A stretch of 64,000 nucleotides of DNA, taken from NCBI RefSeq assembly GCF_027270315.1, contig NZ_CP114413.1:4526001-4590000 (forward strand). Direction: 5' to 3'. The DNA is from Streptomyces cinnabarinus (GTDB lineage: Bacteria > Actinomycetota > Actinomycetes > Streptomycetales > Streptomycetaceae). The notes under the pieces are model-generated. The model was not told the DNA's origin. It saw nothing but the letters and a program-made list of their open reading frames with translations, and searched no databases. Shown here in pieces: positions 34,109 through 42,053 of this stretch; positions within the stretch are counted from its first letter, which is position 1, and each line of letters begins with the position of its first letter. A program made the translations under genes and the position numbers.

Positions 34109-34327
34109 TCCCCCAGTCCACCCCGTAGGGCCGGTGGGAGTCGAGCGCATAACCCACGAGGCGGGTTGCAGGAGCTCGCCGCTCGTGAGGCGGCTTGCCC
34201 GTGTCGGCCGAGTGCACCACGCTGATCCCGAGCACGAGGACTACCGGCGAGCCCGGATCGCGCACCGATGAGTTTCCCGCGCCGCGCTGGTCCATACACC
34301 GGACACCCACGGACGGAAGGCTCAGCC

Positions 34328-34894
34328 ATGCGGAAATTGATCTACGGCATGAACCTGACCCTGGACGGCTACATCGCCGCGGCCGGCGACGACATCGGCT
34401 GGGGCGGAACGCCGAGCGACGAGCTGTTCCAGTTCTGGCTCGACCACGAGCTGGCGAGTGGCCTGTCCCTGTACGGACGCAAGCTGTGGGAGGCGATGAG
34501 CTCCTACTGGCCGACCGGCGACCAGCAGCCCAACGCCACCCCGGCACAGATCGAGTTCGCGCGGAACTGGCGGGACACGCCGAAGGTGGTGTTCTCCTCG
34601 ACGATCGACAAGGTCGACTGGAACACCCGCCTGGTCACCGGCGACGCGATCGCCGAGATCACCCGGCTCAAGGCCGAGGACGGCGGCCCGATGACCATCG
34701 GCGGCGCGACGCTCGCCGGGGCGGCCATGCACGCCGGGCTGATCGACGAGTACGTGATCGCCACCCATCCGGTCCTGGTGGGCGGCGGCACACCGTTCTT
34801 CACCGCGCTGGACAGCTGGGTGAACCTGAACCTGGTGGAGACGCGGACGCTTCCCGGCGGCGTGCTCGTGACCAGGTACGAGACGAGGCGCTGA
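34328..34894 (+). CDS. Dihydrofolate-reductase-like (RibD C-terminal fold) protein
   Basis: 188 aa of the DHFR/RibD_C superfamily: KLIYGMNLTLDGYIA at the N-terminus, YGRKLWEAM, then the NADPH loop IGGATLAGAAM and the C-terminal HPVLVGGGTPFF. Stand-alone proteins of this type reduce unknown substrates with NADPH; a folate role is unlikely. Ribosome site GGAAGG lies nine bases before the ATG. Confidence 0.83.
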   Translation: MRKLIYGMNLTLDGYIAAAGDDIGWGGTPSDELFQFWLDHELASGLSLYGRKLWEAMSSYWPTGDQQPNATPAQIEFARNWRDTPKVVFSSTIDKVDWNTRLVTGDAIAEITRLKAEDGGPMTIGGATLAGAAMHAGLIDEYVIATHPVLVGGGTPFFTALDSWVNLNLVETRTLPGGVLVTRYETRR

Positions 34895-34933
34895 GCAGCA
34901 GCACACCGACCGGTCCCCGACACCTGCGGTGGG

Positions 34934-36412
34934 TCAGGTCTGCGCCATGTCGACGAAGCGCGAGTAGTGGCCCTGAAAGGCGACCGTGATCGTCGCCGTC
35001 GGGCCGTTACGGTGCTTGCCCACGATGATGTCCGCCTCACCCGCTCGCGGTGACTCCTTCTCGTAGGCGTCCTCGCGGTGCAGCAGGATCACCATGTCGG
35101 CGTCCTGCTCGATGGAGCCGGACTCACGCAGGTCGGACACCATCGGCTTCTTGTCCGTGCGCTGCTCGGGACCACGGTTCAGCTGCGAGAGCGCGATCAC
35201 CGGGACCTCCAGCTCCTTGGCGAGCAGCTTGAGGTTACGGGACATGTCCGACACCTCCTGCTGACGGCTCTCGGACCGCTTGGAACCACCGGACTGCATC
35301 AGCTGGAGATAGTCGATGATCACCAGCTTGATGTCGTTGCGCTGCTTCAGCCGACGGCACTTCGCACGGATCTCCATCATCGACAGGTTCGGGGAGTCGT
35401 CGATGTAGAGCGGCGCGGCGGAGACCTCGGGCATCCGGCGCGCCAGCCGGGTCCAGTCCTCGTCCGTCATGGTGCCGGAACGCATGTGGTGCAGCGCCAC
35501 CCGCGCCTCGGCGGACAGCAGACGCATCGCGATCTCGTTGCGCCCCATTTCGAGGGAGAAGATGACGCTGGCCAGGTTGTGCTTGATCGATGCCGCCCGT
35601 GCGAAGTCCAGCGCGAGCGTGGACTTACCCATGGCGGGACGGGCCGCGATCACGATCATCTGGCCCGGGTGCAGGCCGTTGGTGAGCGAGTCGAGGTCCG
35701 TGAACCCGGTGGGCACACCAGTCATCTCACCCGTACGGGAGCCGATCGCCTCGATCTCGTCGAGCGCGCCCTCCATGATGTCGCCGAGCGGCAGATAGTC
35801 CTCGCTGGTGCGCTGCTCGGTGACCGCGTAGATCTCGGCCTGGGCCCGGTTGACGATCTCGTCGACGTCGTCGTCGGCCGCGTATCCCATCTGCGTGATC
35901 CGCGTACCCGCCTCGACCAGTCGGCGCAGGACCGCCCGCTCATGGACGATCTCCGCGTAGTACTCGGCGTTCGCCGCCGTCGGGACCGTCTGGACGAGGG
36001 TGTGCAGATACGATGCGCCGCCGACCTTGTTGATCTCACCGCGCTTGGTGAGCTCGGCGGCAATGGTGATCGGGTCGGCCGGCTCGCCCTTGGCGTAGAT
36101 GTCGAGGATCGCCTGGAAGATCGTCTCGTGCGCGGGCTTGTAGAAGTCATGGCCCTTGAGGACCTCGACCACGTCCGCGATGGCGTCCTTGGACAGCAGC
36201 ATGCCGCCGAGGACGGACTGCTCGGCGTCGAGGTCCTGGGGCGGCACCCGCTCGAAGGCGGAACCGCCGCCGTCCCATTCGCCGTTCTCCCGGCCGCGGT
36301 CGTGCTGTTCGTCGCGGCCCCGGCCGCCGTCACCGCGGCGGCGGGAGGCGGGCAGACGATCACTGGGCCCGCTGTCGGCCCACGGGTCGTCCAAGGGCTC
36401 GGAAATGCTCAC
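34934..36412 (-). CDS. dnaB: Replicative DNA helicase
   Basis: 492 aa from GTG 36412, which follows GGAGGAGGTG at a good distance; the frame is open to 36730 but lacks any ribosome site. Residues 1-60 are Asp/Arg/Gly-rich and extra. The N-terminal domain begins at VPPQDLDAEQSVLGGMLL. The RecA-like motor has Walker A ARPAMGKST near 260, Walker B KLVIIDYLQLM, and the C-terminal RGPEQRTDKKPMVSDLRESG and GKHRNGPTAT. DnaB is the hexameric helicase loaded at oriC. No intein is present. The upstream region has several DnaA-box-like sequences. Confidence 0.96.
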   Translation of the reverse strand: MSISEPLDDPWADSGPSDRLPASRRRGDGGRGRDEQHDRGRENGEWDGGGSAFERVPPQDLDAEQSVLGGMLLSKDAIADVVEVLKGHDFYKPAHETIFQAILDIYAKGEPADPITIAAELTKRGEINKVGGASYLHTLVQTVPTAANAEYYAEIVHERAVLRRLVEAGTRITQMGYAADDDVDEIVNRAQAEIYAVTEQRTSEDYLPLGDIMEGALDEIEAIGSRTGEMTGVPTGFTDLDSLTNGLHPGQMIVIAARPAMGKSTLALDFARAASIKHNLASVIFSLEMGRNEIAMRLLSAEARVALHHMRSGTMTDEDWTRLARRMPEVSAAPLYIDDSPNLSMMEIRAKCRRLKQRNDIKLVIIDYLQLMQSGGSKRSESRQQEVSDMSRNLKLLAKELEVPVIALSQLNRGPEQRTDKKPMVSDLRESGSIEQDADMVILLHREDAYEKESPRAGEADIIVGKHRNGPTATITVAFQGHYSRFVDMAQT

Positions 36413-36594
36413 CGAGCCACCTCCTCCCGTCCGCCGAGCGGACCTCGCCGTGCCCCTAAGTTCTACGGCACGCCACTGACAAATAAGAGGCCCAACTCCG
36501 GTTCTGACCCGTCGGTTTTGTGTCGTTTTCTCGACCGACGGACGGAGCGGGCGCCGGACTACGGTAGGCCCGCGGGCACCGTCAGCCAATCTGG

Positions 36595-36857
36595 TTATCC
36601 ACAGGCCATGTGGACGACGGCCCGGATGCTGTGGAGAACTCCGCAAAACCTGTGCACGACCCGGTGGACAGCCCTGTGAACAAGCCGACTCGATTTCCAA
36701 GAGACCATCTCTGACCTGCAGGTTTCCCATCCACCGGCTGTGCAGAAGAAAAAGTTGCCCAGTCGGCTCAAGATCACTTCGAACGATGCACGAAAGCGCA
36801 CACCCCGTGTGAAGAAGTAAGGGTCACTCATCAATTGCATCTCTTACCTGTGGACGA
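36595..36857. other. Cluster of DnaA-box-like sequences upstream of dnaB
   Basis: The 459-base gap between dnaB and the MATE gene has unusually many TGTGGA-type words. One exact DnaA box TTATCCACA is at 36595-36603. One-mismatch versions of the Streptomyces box, read on the other strand, are TGTGGACGA (36609-36617), TGTGGAGAA (36630-36638), TGTGAACAA (36675-36683) and TGTGGACGA (36849-36857). Weaker words lie at 36651, 36740 and 36808. All but the first share orientation. The interval is also less GC-rich than its neighbours. DnaA binding is inference. Confidence 0.6.
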
Positions 36858-36858
36858 T

Positions 36859-36864
36859 TAGATT
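36859..36864 (+). promoter_or_regulatory. -10 of the MATE gene, leaderless
   Basis: TAGATT lies seven bases before ATG 36872, the spacing expected for a leaderless Streptomyces mRNA. It directly follows the last DnaA-box-like word. Confidence 0.55.
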
Positions 36865-36871
36865 AGTGCTC

Positions 36872-38209
36872 ATGACACAGGCCCCCGCGACCCCCAAGGC
36901 CATCCGCCGCCGACACGATCGAGAGATCATCGCGCTGGCCGTCCCGGCCTTCGGCGCACTGGTCGCCGAGCCCCTGTTCGTCATCGTCGACAGCGCGATC
37001 ATCGGCCATCTCGGCACCGCCCAGCTCGCCGGGCTCGGCGTCGCCTCCGCACTCCTCATGACCGCCGTGAGCATCTTCGTCTTTCTCGCGTACGCCACCA
37101 CCGCGGCCGTCGCCCGCAGGGTCGGCGCGGACGACCTCCCCGCCGCCATCCGCCAGGGCATGGACGGAATCTGGCTGGCCCTCATCCTCGGCGCCGCCGT
37201 CATCGCGGCCGTCCTGCCCACGGCACCGTTCCTCGTGGACCTCTTCGGCGCCTCCGACACCGCGGCCCCGTACGCGACCACCTATCTACGGATCTCCGCC
37301 CTCGGCATACCGGCCATGCTCGTCGTCCTCGCCGCCACCGGAGTCCTGCGCGGCCTCCAGGACACCCGGACCCCGCTCTATGTCGCCATCGCGGGCTTCA
37401 TAGCCAACGCCGTCCTCAACGCCGCCCTCGTCTACGGCGCCGATCTCGGCATCGCGGGCTCCGCCTGGGGCACCGTCCTGGCCCAGTGCGGCATGGCGGC
37501 GGCCTATCTCGTGGTCGTCGTCCGGGGAGCCCACCGACACGGTGCCTCACTGCGTCCCGACGCCGCGGGAATCAGGGCCTCGGCCCAGGCGGGCGTACCG
37601 CTGCTCGTCCGTACGCTCTCGCTGAGGGCGATCCTGATGATCGCCACGGCCGTCGCGGCCCGTCTGGGCGACGCCGATATCGCCGCCCACCAGATCATCC
37701 TCTCCCTGTGGAGTCTGCTGGCCTTCGCGTTGGACGCCATCGCCATCGCGGGACAGGCCATCATCGGCCGCTATCTGGGCGCCAACGACACCGAAGGTGC
37801 CCGCCAGGCCTGCCGCCGCATGGTCGAGTGGGGCGTCGCTGTAGGAGTCGTGCTCGGCGTCCTGGTCGTGCTCTCCAGGCCGCTGTTCCTGCCCCTGTTC
37901 ACCAGCGACGCCAGTGTCACGGACGCCGCCCTGCCCGCCCTGGTGATCGTGGCTCTCTCCCAGCCGATCTCAGGTGTCGTCTTCACCCTGGACGGAGTCC
38001 TCATGGGCGCCGGCGACGGCCCCTATCTGGCGTGGGCGATGATCCTCACCTTGGCGGTCTTCGCTCCGGTCGCCCTGCTCATCCCGACGCTGGGCGGTGG
38101 ACTGACCGCCCTCTGGGCCGCCTTGACGCTGATGATGACCGTACGGTTGCTGACTCTGTGGCTGCGCGCCCGCTCGGGCCGCTGGCTGGTGACGGGCGCG
38201 ACCCGCTGA
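36872..38209 (+). CDS. MATE-family (DinF-like) efflux protein
   Basis: 445 aa with twelve hydrophobic helices and MATE landmarks: EIIALAVPAFGALVAEPLFVIVDSAIIGHLG in the first helices and ADIAAHQIILSLWSLLAFALDAIAIAGQAIIG in the second half. The protein exchanges cations for drugs or metabolites across the membrane. ATG 36872 is chosen as leaderless; GTG 36866 is two codons upstream. The gene sits on the opposite strand between rplI and dnaB, splitting a linkage that is contiguous in many bacteria. Confidence 0.9.
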   Translation: MTQAPATPKAIRRRHDREIIALAVPAFGALVAEPLFVIVDSAIIGHLGTAQLAGLGVASALLMTAVSIFVFLAYATTAAVARRVGADDLPAAIRQGMDGIWLALILGAAVIAAVLPTAPFLVDLFGASDTAAPYATTYLRISALGIPAMLVVLAATGVLRGLQDTRTPLYVAIAGFIANAVLNAALVYGADLGIAGSAWGTVLAQCGMAAAYLVVVVRGAHRHGASLRPDAAGIRASAQAGVPLLVRTLSLRAILMIATAVAARLGDADIAAHQIILSLWSLLAFALDAIAIAGQAIIGRYLGANDTEGARQACRRMVEWGVAVGVVLGVLVVLSRPLFLPLFTSDASVTDAALPALVIVALSQPISGVVFTLDGVLMGAGDGPYLAWAMILTLAVFAPVALLIPTLGGGLTALWAALTLMMTVRLLTLWLRARSGRWLVTGATR

Positions 38210-38211
38210 CC

Positions 38212-38225
38212 GTTTCACGTGAAAC
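38212..38225. other. parS: parS site 8 (exact)
   Basis: Exact GTTTCACGTGAAAC starting three bases after the MATE stop, only 73 bases from site 9. Confidence 0.92.
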
Positions 38226-38279
38226 GCGCGAGGAGCCGGAAGCCGACTCTTCAGTGACAAGCAGACGCTTCAGCGGAAG

Positions 38280-38303
38280 CCGCTGTTTCACGTGAAACAG
38301 CGG
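38280..38303. repeat. 24-bp perfect palindrome centred on parS site 9
   Basis: The exact 14-bp parS is extended by five complementary bases on each side (CCGCT/AGCGG). A half-copy, ACGTGAAACAGC, follows at 38304-38315. Confidence 0.85.
38285..38298. other. parS: parS site 9 (exact)
   Basis: Exact GTTTCACGTGAAAC between the MATE gene and the rplI terminator. Confidence 0.92.
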
Positions 38304-38315
38304 ACGTGAAACAGC

Positions 38316-38350
38316 AGAAGGGGCCGTACCCGATGGGTACGGCCCCTTCT
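38316..38350. terminator. Bidirectional terminator of the ribosomal operon and MATE gene
   Basis: Perfect 16-bp stem (AGAAGGGGCCGTACCC with its complement) around a three-base GAT loop, with A/T ends on both sides, 25 bases downstream of the rplI stop. Confidence 0.93.
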
Positions 38351-38375
38351 CAGCTCTTCAAGCCGGGCGCAGCGA

Positions 38376-38822
38376 TCAGGCCGCGACGACCTCGATGTTG
38401 ACCTTGGCGGCAACCTCGGGGTGCAGACGCACGGACGTCTCGTGGCCGCCCAGGGTCTTGATCGGAGCGGTCAGCTCGATACGACGCTTGTCGACCTCGG
38501 GGCCACCGGAAGCCTTGATCGCCGAAGCGATGTCGGCCGGGGTGACGGAACCGAAGAGACGACCGGAGTCGCCGGAGCGGACGGCCAGACGGACCTTGAC
38601 GCCCTCGAGCTGGGCCTTCACAGCGTTGGCCTGCTCGATGGTCTGGATCTCGTGGATCTTGCGAGCACGACGGATCTGCTCGACGTCCTTCTCGCCACCC
38701 TTGGTCCAACGGATCGCGAAGTTCCGCGGGATCAGGTAGTTGCGAGCGTAGCCGTCCTTGACGTCGACGACGTCGCCCGCGGCACCGAGGCCGGAGACCT
38801 CGTGGGTGAGGATGATCTTCAT
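38376..38822 (-). CDS. rplI: 50S ribosomal protein L9
   Basis: 148 aa. The N-terminal KIILTHEVSGLGAAGDVVDVKDGYARNYLIP (first lines of bL9) and a long central helix leading to the C-terminal RNA-binding domain are present at full length. Last gene of the rpsF-ssb-rpsR-rplI operon, 18 bases after rpsR. Confidence 0.97.
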   Translation of the reverse strand: MKIILTHEVSGLGAAGDVVDVKDGYARNYLIPRNFAIRWTKGGEKDVEQIRRARKIHEIQTIEQANAVKAQLEGVKVRLAVRSGDSGRLFGSVTPADIASAIKASGGPEVDKRRIELTAPIKTLGGHETSVRLHPEVAAKVNIEVVAA

Positions 38823-38840
38823 GTGTCGGTCACCCTTCCC

Positions 38841-39077
38841 TTATCGCGCGGTGGAGGTGTAGGGCAGCAGCGCCATCTCACGGCTGTTCTTCACGGCCGT
38901 GGCGACGTCACGCTGGTGCTGGGTGCAGTTGCCGGTCACGCGGCGGGCACGGATCTTGCCGCGGTCGGAAATGAACTTCCGCAGCATGTTCGTGTCCTTG
39001 TAGTCCACGTACGTGACCTTGTCCTTGCAGAAAGCGCAGACCTTCTTCTTCGGCTTGCGCACAGGCGGCTTCGCCAT
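38841..39077 (-). CDS. rpsR: 30S ribosomal protein S18 (Cys-rich, zinc-type)
   Basis: 78 aa. KPKKKVCAFCKDKVTYVDYKD and RVTGNCTQHQRD show bS18 with a C-x2-C pair plus a later Cys and His. This is the C+ form; actinobacteria often carry a second, zinc-free paralogue used in zinc starvation. The second copy is not in this window. Confidence 0.96.
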   Translation of the reverse strand: MAKPPVRKPKKKVCAFCKDKVTYVDYKDTNMLRKFISDRGKIRARRVTGNCTQHQRDVATAVKNSREMALLPYTSTAR

Positions 39078-39134
39078 GATGTTTCTCCTGTGTGATCAAG
39101 AAGTTGGGATACGACCCGCCTTCGACCCGAAGGT

Positions 39135-39731
39135 CTAGAAGGGGGGTTCGTCCGAGTAGCCGCCACCGCCGCCACCGCTGCCGCCGGAGTTTCCACCCCA
39201 GCCACCGCCGCCGCCCTGCTGGCCACCGGCGGGAGCGCCGGTCGCCCACGGGTCGTCGGCCGGAGCGCCGCCGCCCTGCTGACCGCCACCGGAGCCACCG
39301 CCCCAGCCGCCGCCACCCTGGCCGCCACCGCCACCGCCGCCGAAGCCACCGCCCTGGCCACCGCGGCCGGCGGTCTTGGTGACCTTGGCCGTGGCACTGC
39401 GCAGGCTCGCGCCGACTTCTTCGACGTCCAGCTCGTAGACCGTGCGCTTGACGCCCTCACGGTCCTCGTAGGACCGCTGCTTCAGCCGGCCCTGCACGAT
39501 GACGCGCATGCCTCGCTGGAGCGACTCCGCGACGTTCTCCGCCGCCTGACGCCAGACCGAGCAGGTCAGGAAGAGGCTTTCGCCGTCCTTCCACTCATTG
39601 GTCTGACGGTCGAAGGTGCGGGGAGTGGACGCGACACGGAACTTCGCGACCGCCGCACCGGAGGGGGTGAAGCGCAGCTCGGGGTCGTCGACAAGATTGC
39701 CGACGACCGTGATGACGGTCTCGCCTGCCAT
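39135..39731 (-). CDS. ssb: Single-stranded DNA-binding protein
   Basis: 198 aa. The OB-fold is at residues 1-110 (ETVITVVGNLVDDPELRFTPSGAAVAKFRVA). A Gly-rich linker of about 80 residues leads to the C-terminal tip SDEPPF, the docking site for replication and repair enzymes. Position between rpsF and rpsR is the conserved one for the essential SSB. Confidence 0.97.
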   Translation of the reverse strand: MAGETVITVVGNLVDDPELRFTPSGAAVAKFRVASTPRTFDRQTNEWKDGESLFLTCSVWRQAAENVAESLQRGMRVIVQGRLKQRSYEDREGVKRTVYELDVEEVGASLRSATAKVTKTAGRGGQGGGFGGGGGGGQGGGGWGGGSGGGQQGGGAPADDPWATGAPAGGQQGGGGGWGGNSGGSGGGGGGYSDEPPF

Positions 39732-39808
39732 GGGGGAACCTCTCGGCGGGTTTGCTGCTGGCTGCTTGTGCTGCTACTCGAATCCCGAGATCAACTGAGC
39801 GGGAGAGC

Positions 39809-40099
39809 TCAGTGGGTCTCGGGGCGGAGGACCTTGGTCCGGAGGACCGACTCGTTCAGGTTCATCTGGCGGTCGAGCTCCTTGACGACCGCAGGCTCGG
39901 CCTGCAGGTCGATGACCGAGTAGATGCCCTCAGGCTTCTTCTTGATCTCGTACGAGAGACGACGACGGCCCCAGGTGTCGACCTTCTCCACCTTGCCGTT
40001 GCCCTCACGGACGACGGAGAGGAAGTTCTCGATCAGGGGGGCGACAGCGCGCTCCTCCAGATCGGGGTCGAGGATGACCATCACCTCGTAGTGACGCAT
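39809..40099 (-). CDS. rpsF: 30S ribosomal protein S6
   Basis: 96 aa (MRHYEVMVILDPDLEERA to VLRTKVLRPETH), bS6. The start at 40099 is set by a strong AAAGGAGGTG ribosome site ten bases upstream; the longer open frame to 40546 has none. First gene of the rpsF-ssb-rpsR-rplI operon; the promoter should lie in 40120-40300 but I cannot name it with confidence. Confidence 0.97.
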   Translation of the reverse strand: MRHYEVMVILDPDLEERAVAPLIENFLSVVREGNGKVEKVDTWGRRRLSYEIKKKPEGIYSVIDLQAEPAVVKELDRQMNLNESVLRTKVLRPETH

Positions 40100-40364
40100 G
40101 TGGAACCCACCTCCTTTGGACTCAGCGGCCACGGTCGTTCCGTGGCAGGAGGGTTGTGATGCGTACGCAACGGTATCGGCCACCACTGACAATCGGGGTC
40201 CCCTCTCGGAAACCCCTGGTCGTGACGTAGGCAGACACCGCTGCAGAGGGTACAGACTACCTGCACACCCGCTTCCGGTTGAAATCCGCCCGTGAGCGCA
40301 GACAATCTGTACACATCGGGTGTGTATGGCGCTACGATGCGCCGCCTTCCGCAGGAGGTGCCAC

Positions 40365-40679
40365 ATGGCACAGACAATGCGACCCAACACCGTCGGAGGC
40401 CTCTTCGCCACGGACGGAAAGCCCCACCCCATCCAGGACACCCTGCTCGGGGTGACCCTGGTGCTGGGCATCACGTCTTTCGTCTCGGCGATGTTCCACG
40501 ACCTGCATCTGCTCAGCTCCTGGACCGGCCTGGTGGGGATCGCCACCGGTGCCTACGGCCAGTGGATCTCGGAGACGACGCGAGAGCGCTTCGGCCTGAT
40601 CCTGGGCCTGGGTGCGTCAGCCGTCGGATTCTTCCTGGGCATGGCGCACGGCGGTCTCTTCGGCGGGGTCGTCGGCTGA
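40365..40679 (+). CDS. Small three-helix membrane protein
   Basis: 104 aa with hydrophobic segments IQDTLLGVTLVLGITSFVSA, SWTGLVGIATGAYGQW and FGLILGLGASAVGFFLGMAH. Ribosome site GGAGGTG is close to the ATG, and TACGAT at 40332-40337 is a probable -10. It resembles conserved Streptomyces membrane proteins of unknown function. Divergent from rpsF. Confidence 0.75.
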   Translation: MAQTMRPNTVGGLFATDGKPHPIQDTLLGVTLVLGITSFVSAMFHDLHLLSSWTGLVGIATGAYGQWISETTRERFGLILGLGASAVGFFLGMAHGGLFGGVVG

Positions 40680-40857
40680 CGCCATAGACACCGTCCTCGG
40701 ACGCCTCTGACAGCACCGCGCAACGCCCCGGCGGCCCACAGGCCGGGGCGAAGCTTCCGTACGCCCGGTCGGGTCGCTCGCGGGGCGCAGTAGGCTTCGG
40801 CGCGAGAGCCGGAGCCCCTGAACCCATGGGGACACACCAGCCCGAGGAGCGCCCCGA

Positions 40858-41979
40858 ATGAGCCTGACCCTGAGGACGATCAGTCGCGAGCAGCATCTGG
40901 CCTACATCCAGAGCCTGCCTGCGGCTAGCCACATGCAGGTTCCGGCCTGGGCTGACGTCAAGGCGGAGTGGCGCTCCGAGAACCTCGGGTGGTTCGACGA
41001 CCGGACCGGCGAGATGGTCGGCGCGGGCCTGGTCCTCTACCGGCAGCTGCCGAAGATCAAGCGCTACCTCGCCTATCTGCCCGAGGGCCCGGTGATCAAC
41101 TGGTTCGCGCCAAATCTGACGGACTGGCTGGAACCGATGCTCGCGCACCTGAAGCAGCAGGGCGCCTTCTCCGTGAAGATGGGCCCGCCGGTGATCATCC
41201 GGCGCTGGGAGGCGCCCTCCATCAAGCAGGGCATCCAGAACCCCGATGTGAAGCGGCTGCGTGACATCGAGGCCGACTTCATCGAGCCCCGCGCCTTCGA
41301 GGTCGCCGACAAGCTGCGCCGTATGGGCTGGCAGCAGGGCGAGGACGGCGGCGCCGGCTTCGGCGATGTCCAGCCGCGCTACGTCTACCAGGTGCCGCTG
41401 GCGAACCGCTCCCTGGAAGAGGTCCACAAGAACTTCAACCAGCTGTGGCGCCGCAACATCAAGAAGGCCGAGAAGGCCGGCGTCGAGGTCGTCCAGGGCG
41501 GCTACCACGACCTGGAGGAGTGGCAGCGGCTGTACGAGATCACAGCGGTGCGCGACCACTTCCGGCCCCGCCCGCTGGGCTACTTCCAGCGCATGTGGAC
41601 GGCCCTCAACACCGAGGACCCCAACCGCATGCGGCTCTACTTCGCCCGGCACAACGGCGTGAACCTGGCCGCCGCGACGATGCTGGTGGTCGGCGGACAC
41701 GTCTGGTACTCCTACGGCGCCTCCGACAACATCGGCCGTGAGGTCCGGCCCTCGAACGCGATGCAGTGGCGGATGCTGCGCGACGCCTACGCGCTCGGCG
41801 CGACCGTCTACGACCTGCGCGGCATCTCCGACTCGCTGGACGAGTCCGACCACCTCTTCGGCCTGATCCAGTTCAAGGTGGGCACGGGCGGCCAGGCCGC
41901 CGAGTACCTCGGCGAGTGGGACTTCCCGCTGAACAAGCTGCTCCACAAGGCGCTCGACATCTACATGTCGCGCCGCTGA
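40858..41979 (+). CDS. femX: FemX-type lipid II glycyltransferase (FemAB family)
   Basis: 373 aa of the FemABX group of GNAT-fold aminoacyltransferases. Landmarks are SHMQVPAWADVKAEWRSENLGW at the N-terminus, YLAYLPEGPVINW, and the second-domain YDLRGISDSLDESDHLFGL near the C-terminus. The coiled-coil between the two halves that is seen in staphylococcal FemA is short. Such enzymes add the first amino acid of the peptidoglycan cross-bridge, a single Gly in Streptomyces, from charged tRNA to the lipid II peptide at the cytoplasmic membrane. The alanine-racemase-like gene follows 74 bases later. Confidence 0.88.
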   Translation: MSLTLRTISREQHLAYIQSLPAASHMQVPAWADVKAEWRSENLGWFDDRTGEMVGAGLVLYRQLPKIKRYLAYLPEGPVINWFAPNLTDWLEPMLAHLKQQGAFSVKMGPPVIIRRWEAPSIKQGIQNPDVKRLRDIEADFIEPRAFEVADKLRRMGWQQGEDGGAGFGDVQPRYVYQVPLANRSLEEVHKNFNQLWRRNIKKAEKAGVEVVQGGYHDLEEWQRLYEITAVRDHFRPRPLGYFQRMWTALNTEDPNRMRLYFARHNGVNLAAATMLVVGGHVWYSYGASDNIGREVRPSNAMQWRMLRDAYALGATVYDLRGISDSLDESDHLFGLIQFKVGTGGQAAEYLGEWDFPLNKLLHKALDIYMSRR

Positions 41980-42053
41980 TCCTCGGGCATTTGCTTCGAT
42001 AGCTTCCATACCTCTGATACACCGCAGCCACCAGAAAGGTTCCAGGTCCGGCC

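Noticed and set aside
34934..36412. Possible intein in dnaB
   Set aside because: Replicative helicases often carry one, but the motor motifs here are contiguous and the length is normal.
38304..38315. Half-copy of parS (ACGTGAAACAGC) after site 9
   Set aside because: Only one arm matches; the left half is absent, so it is not counted as a ParB site.
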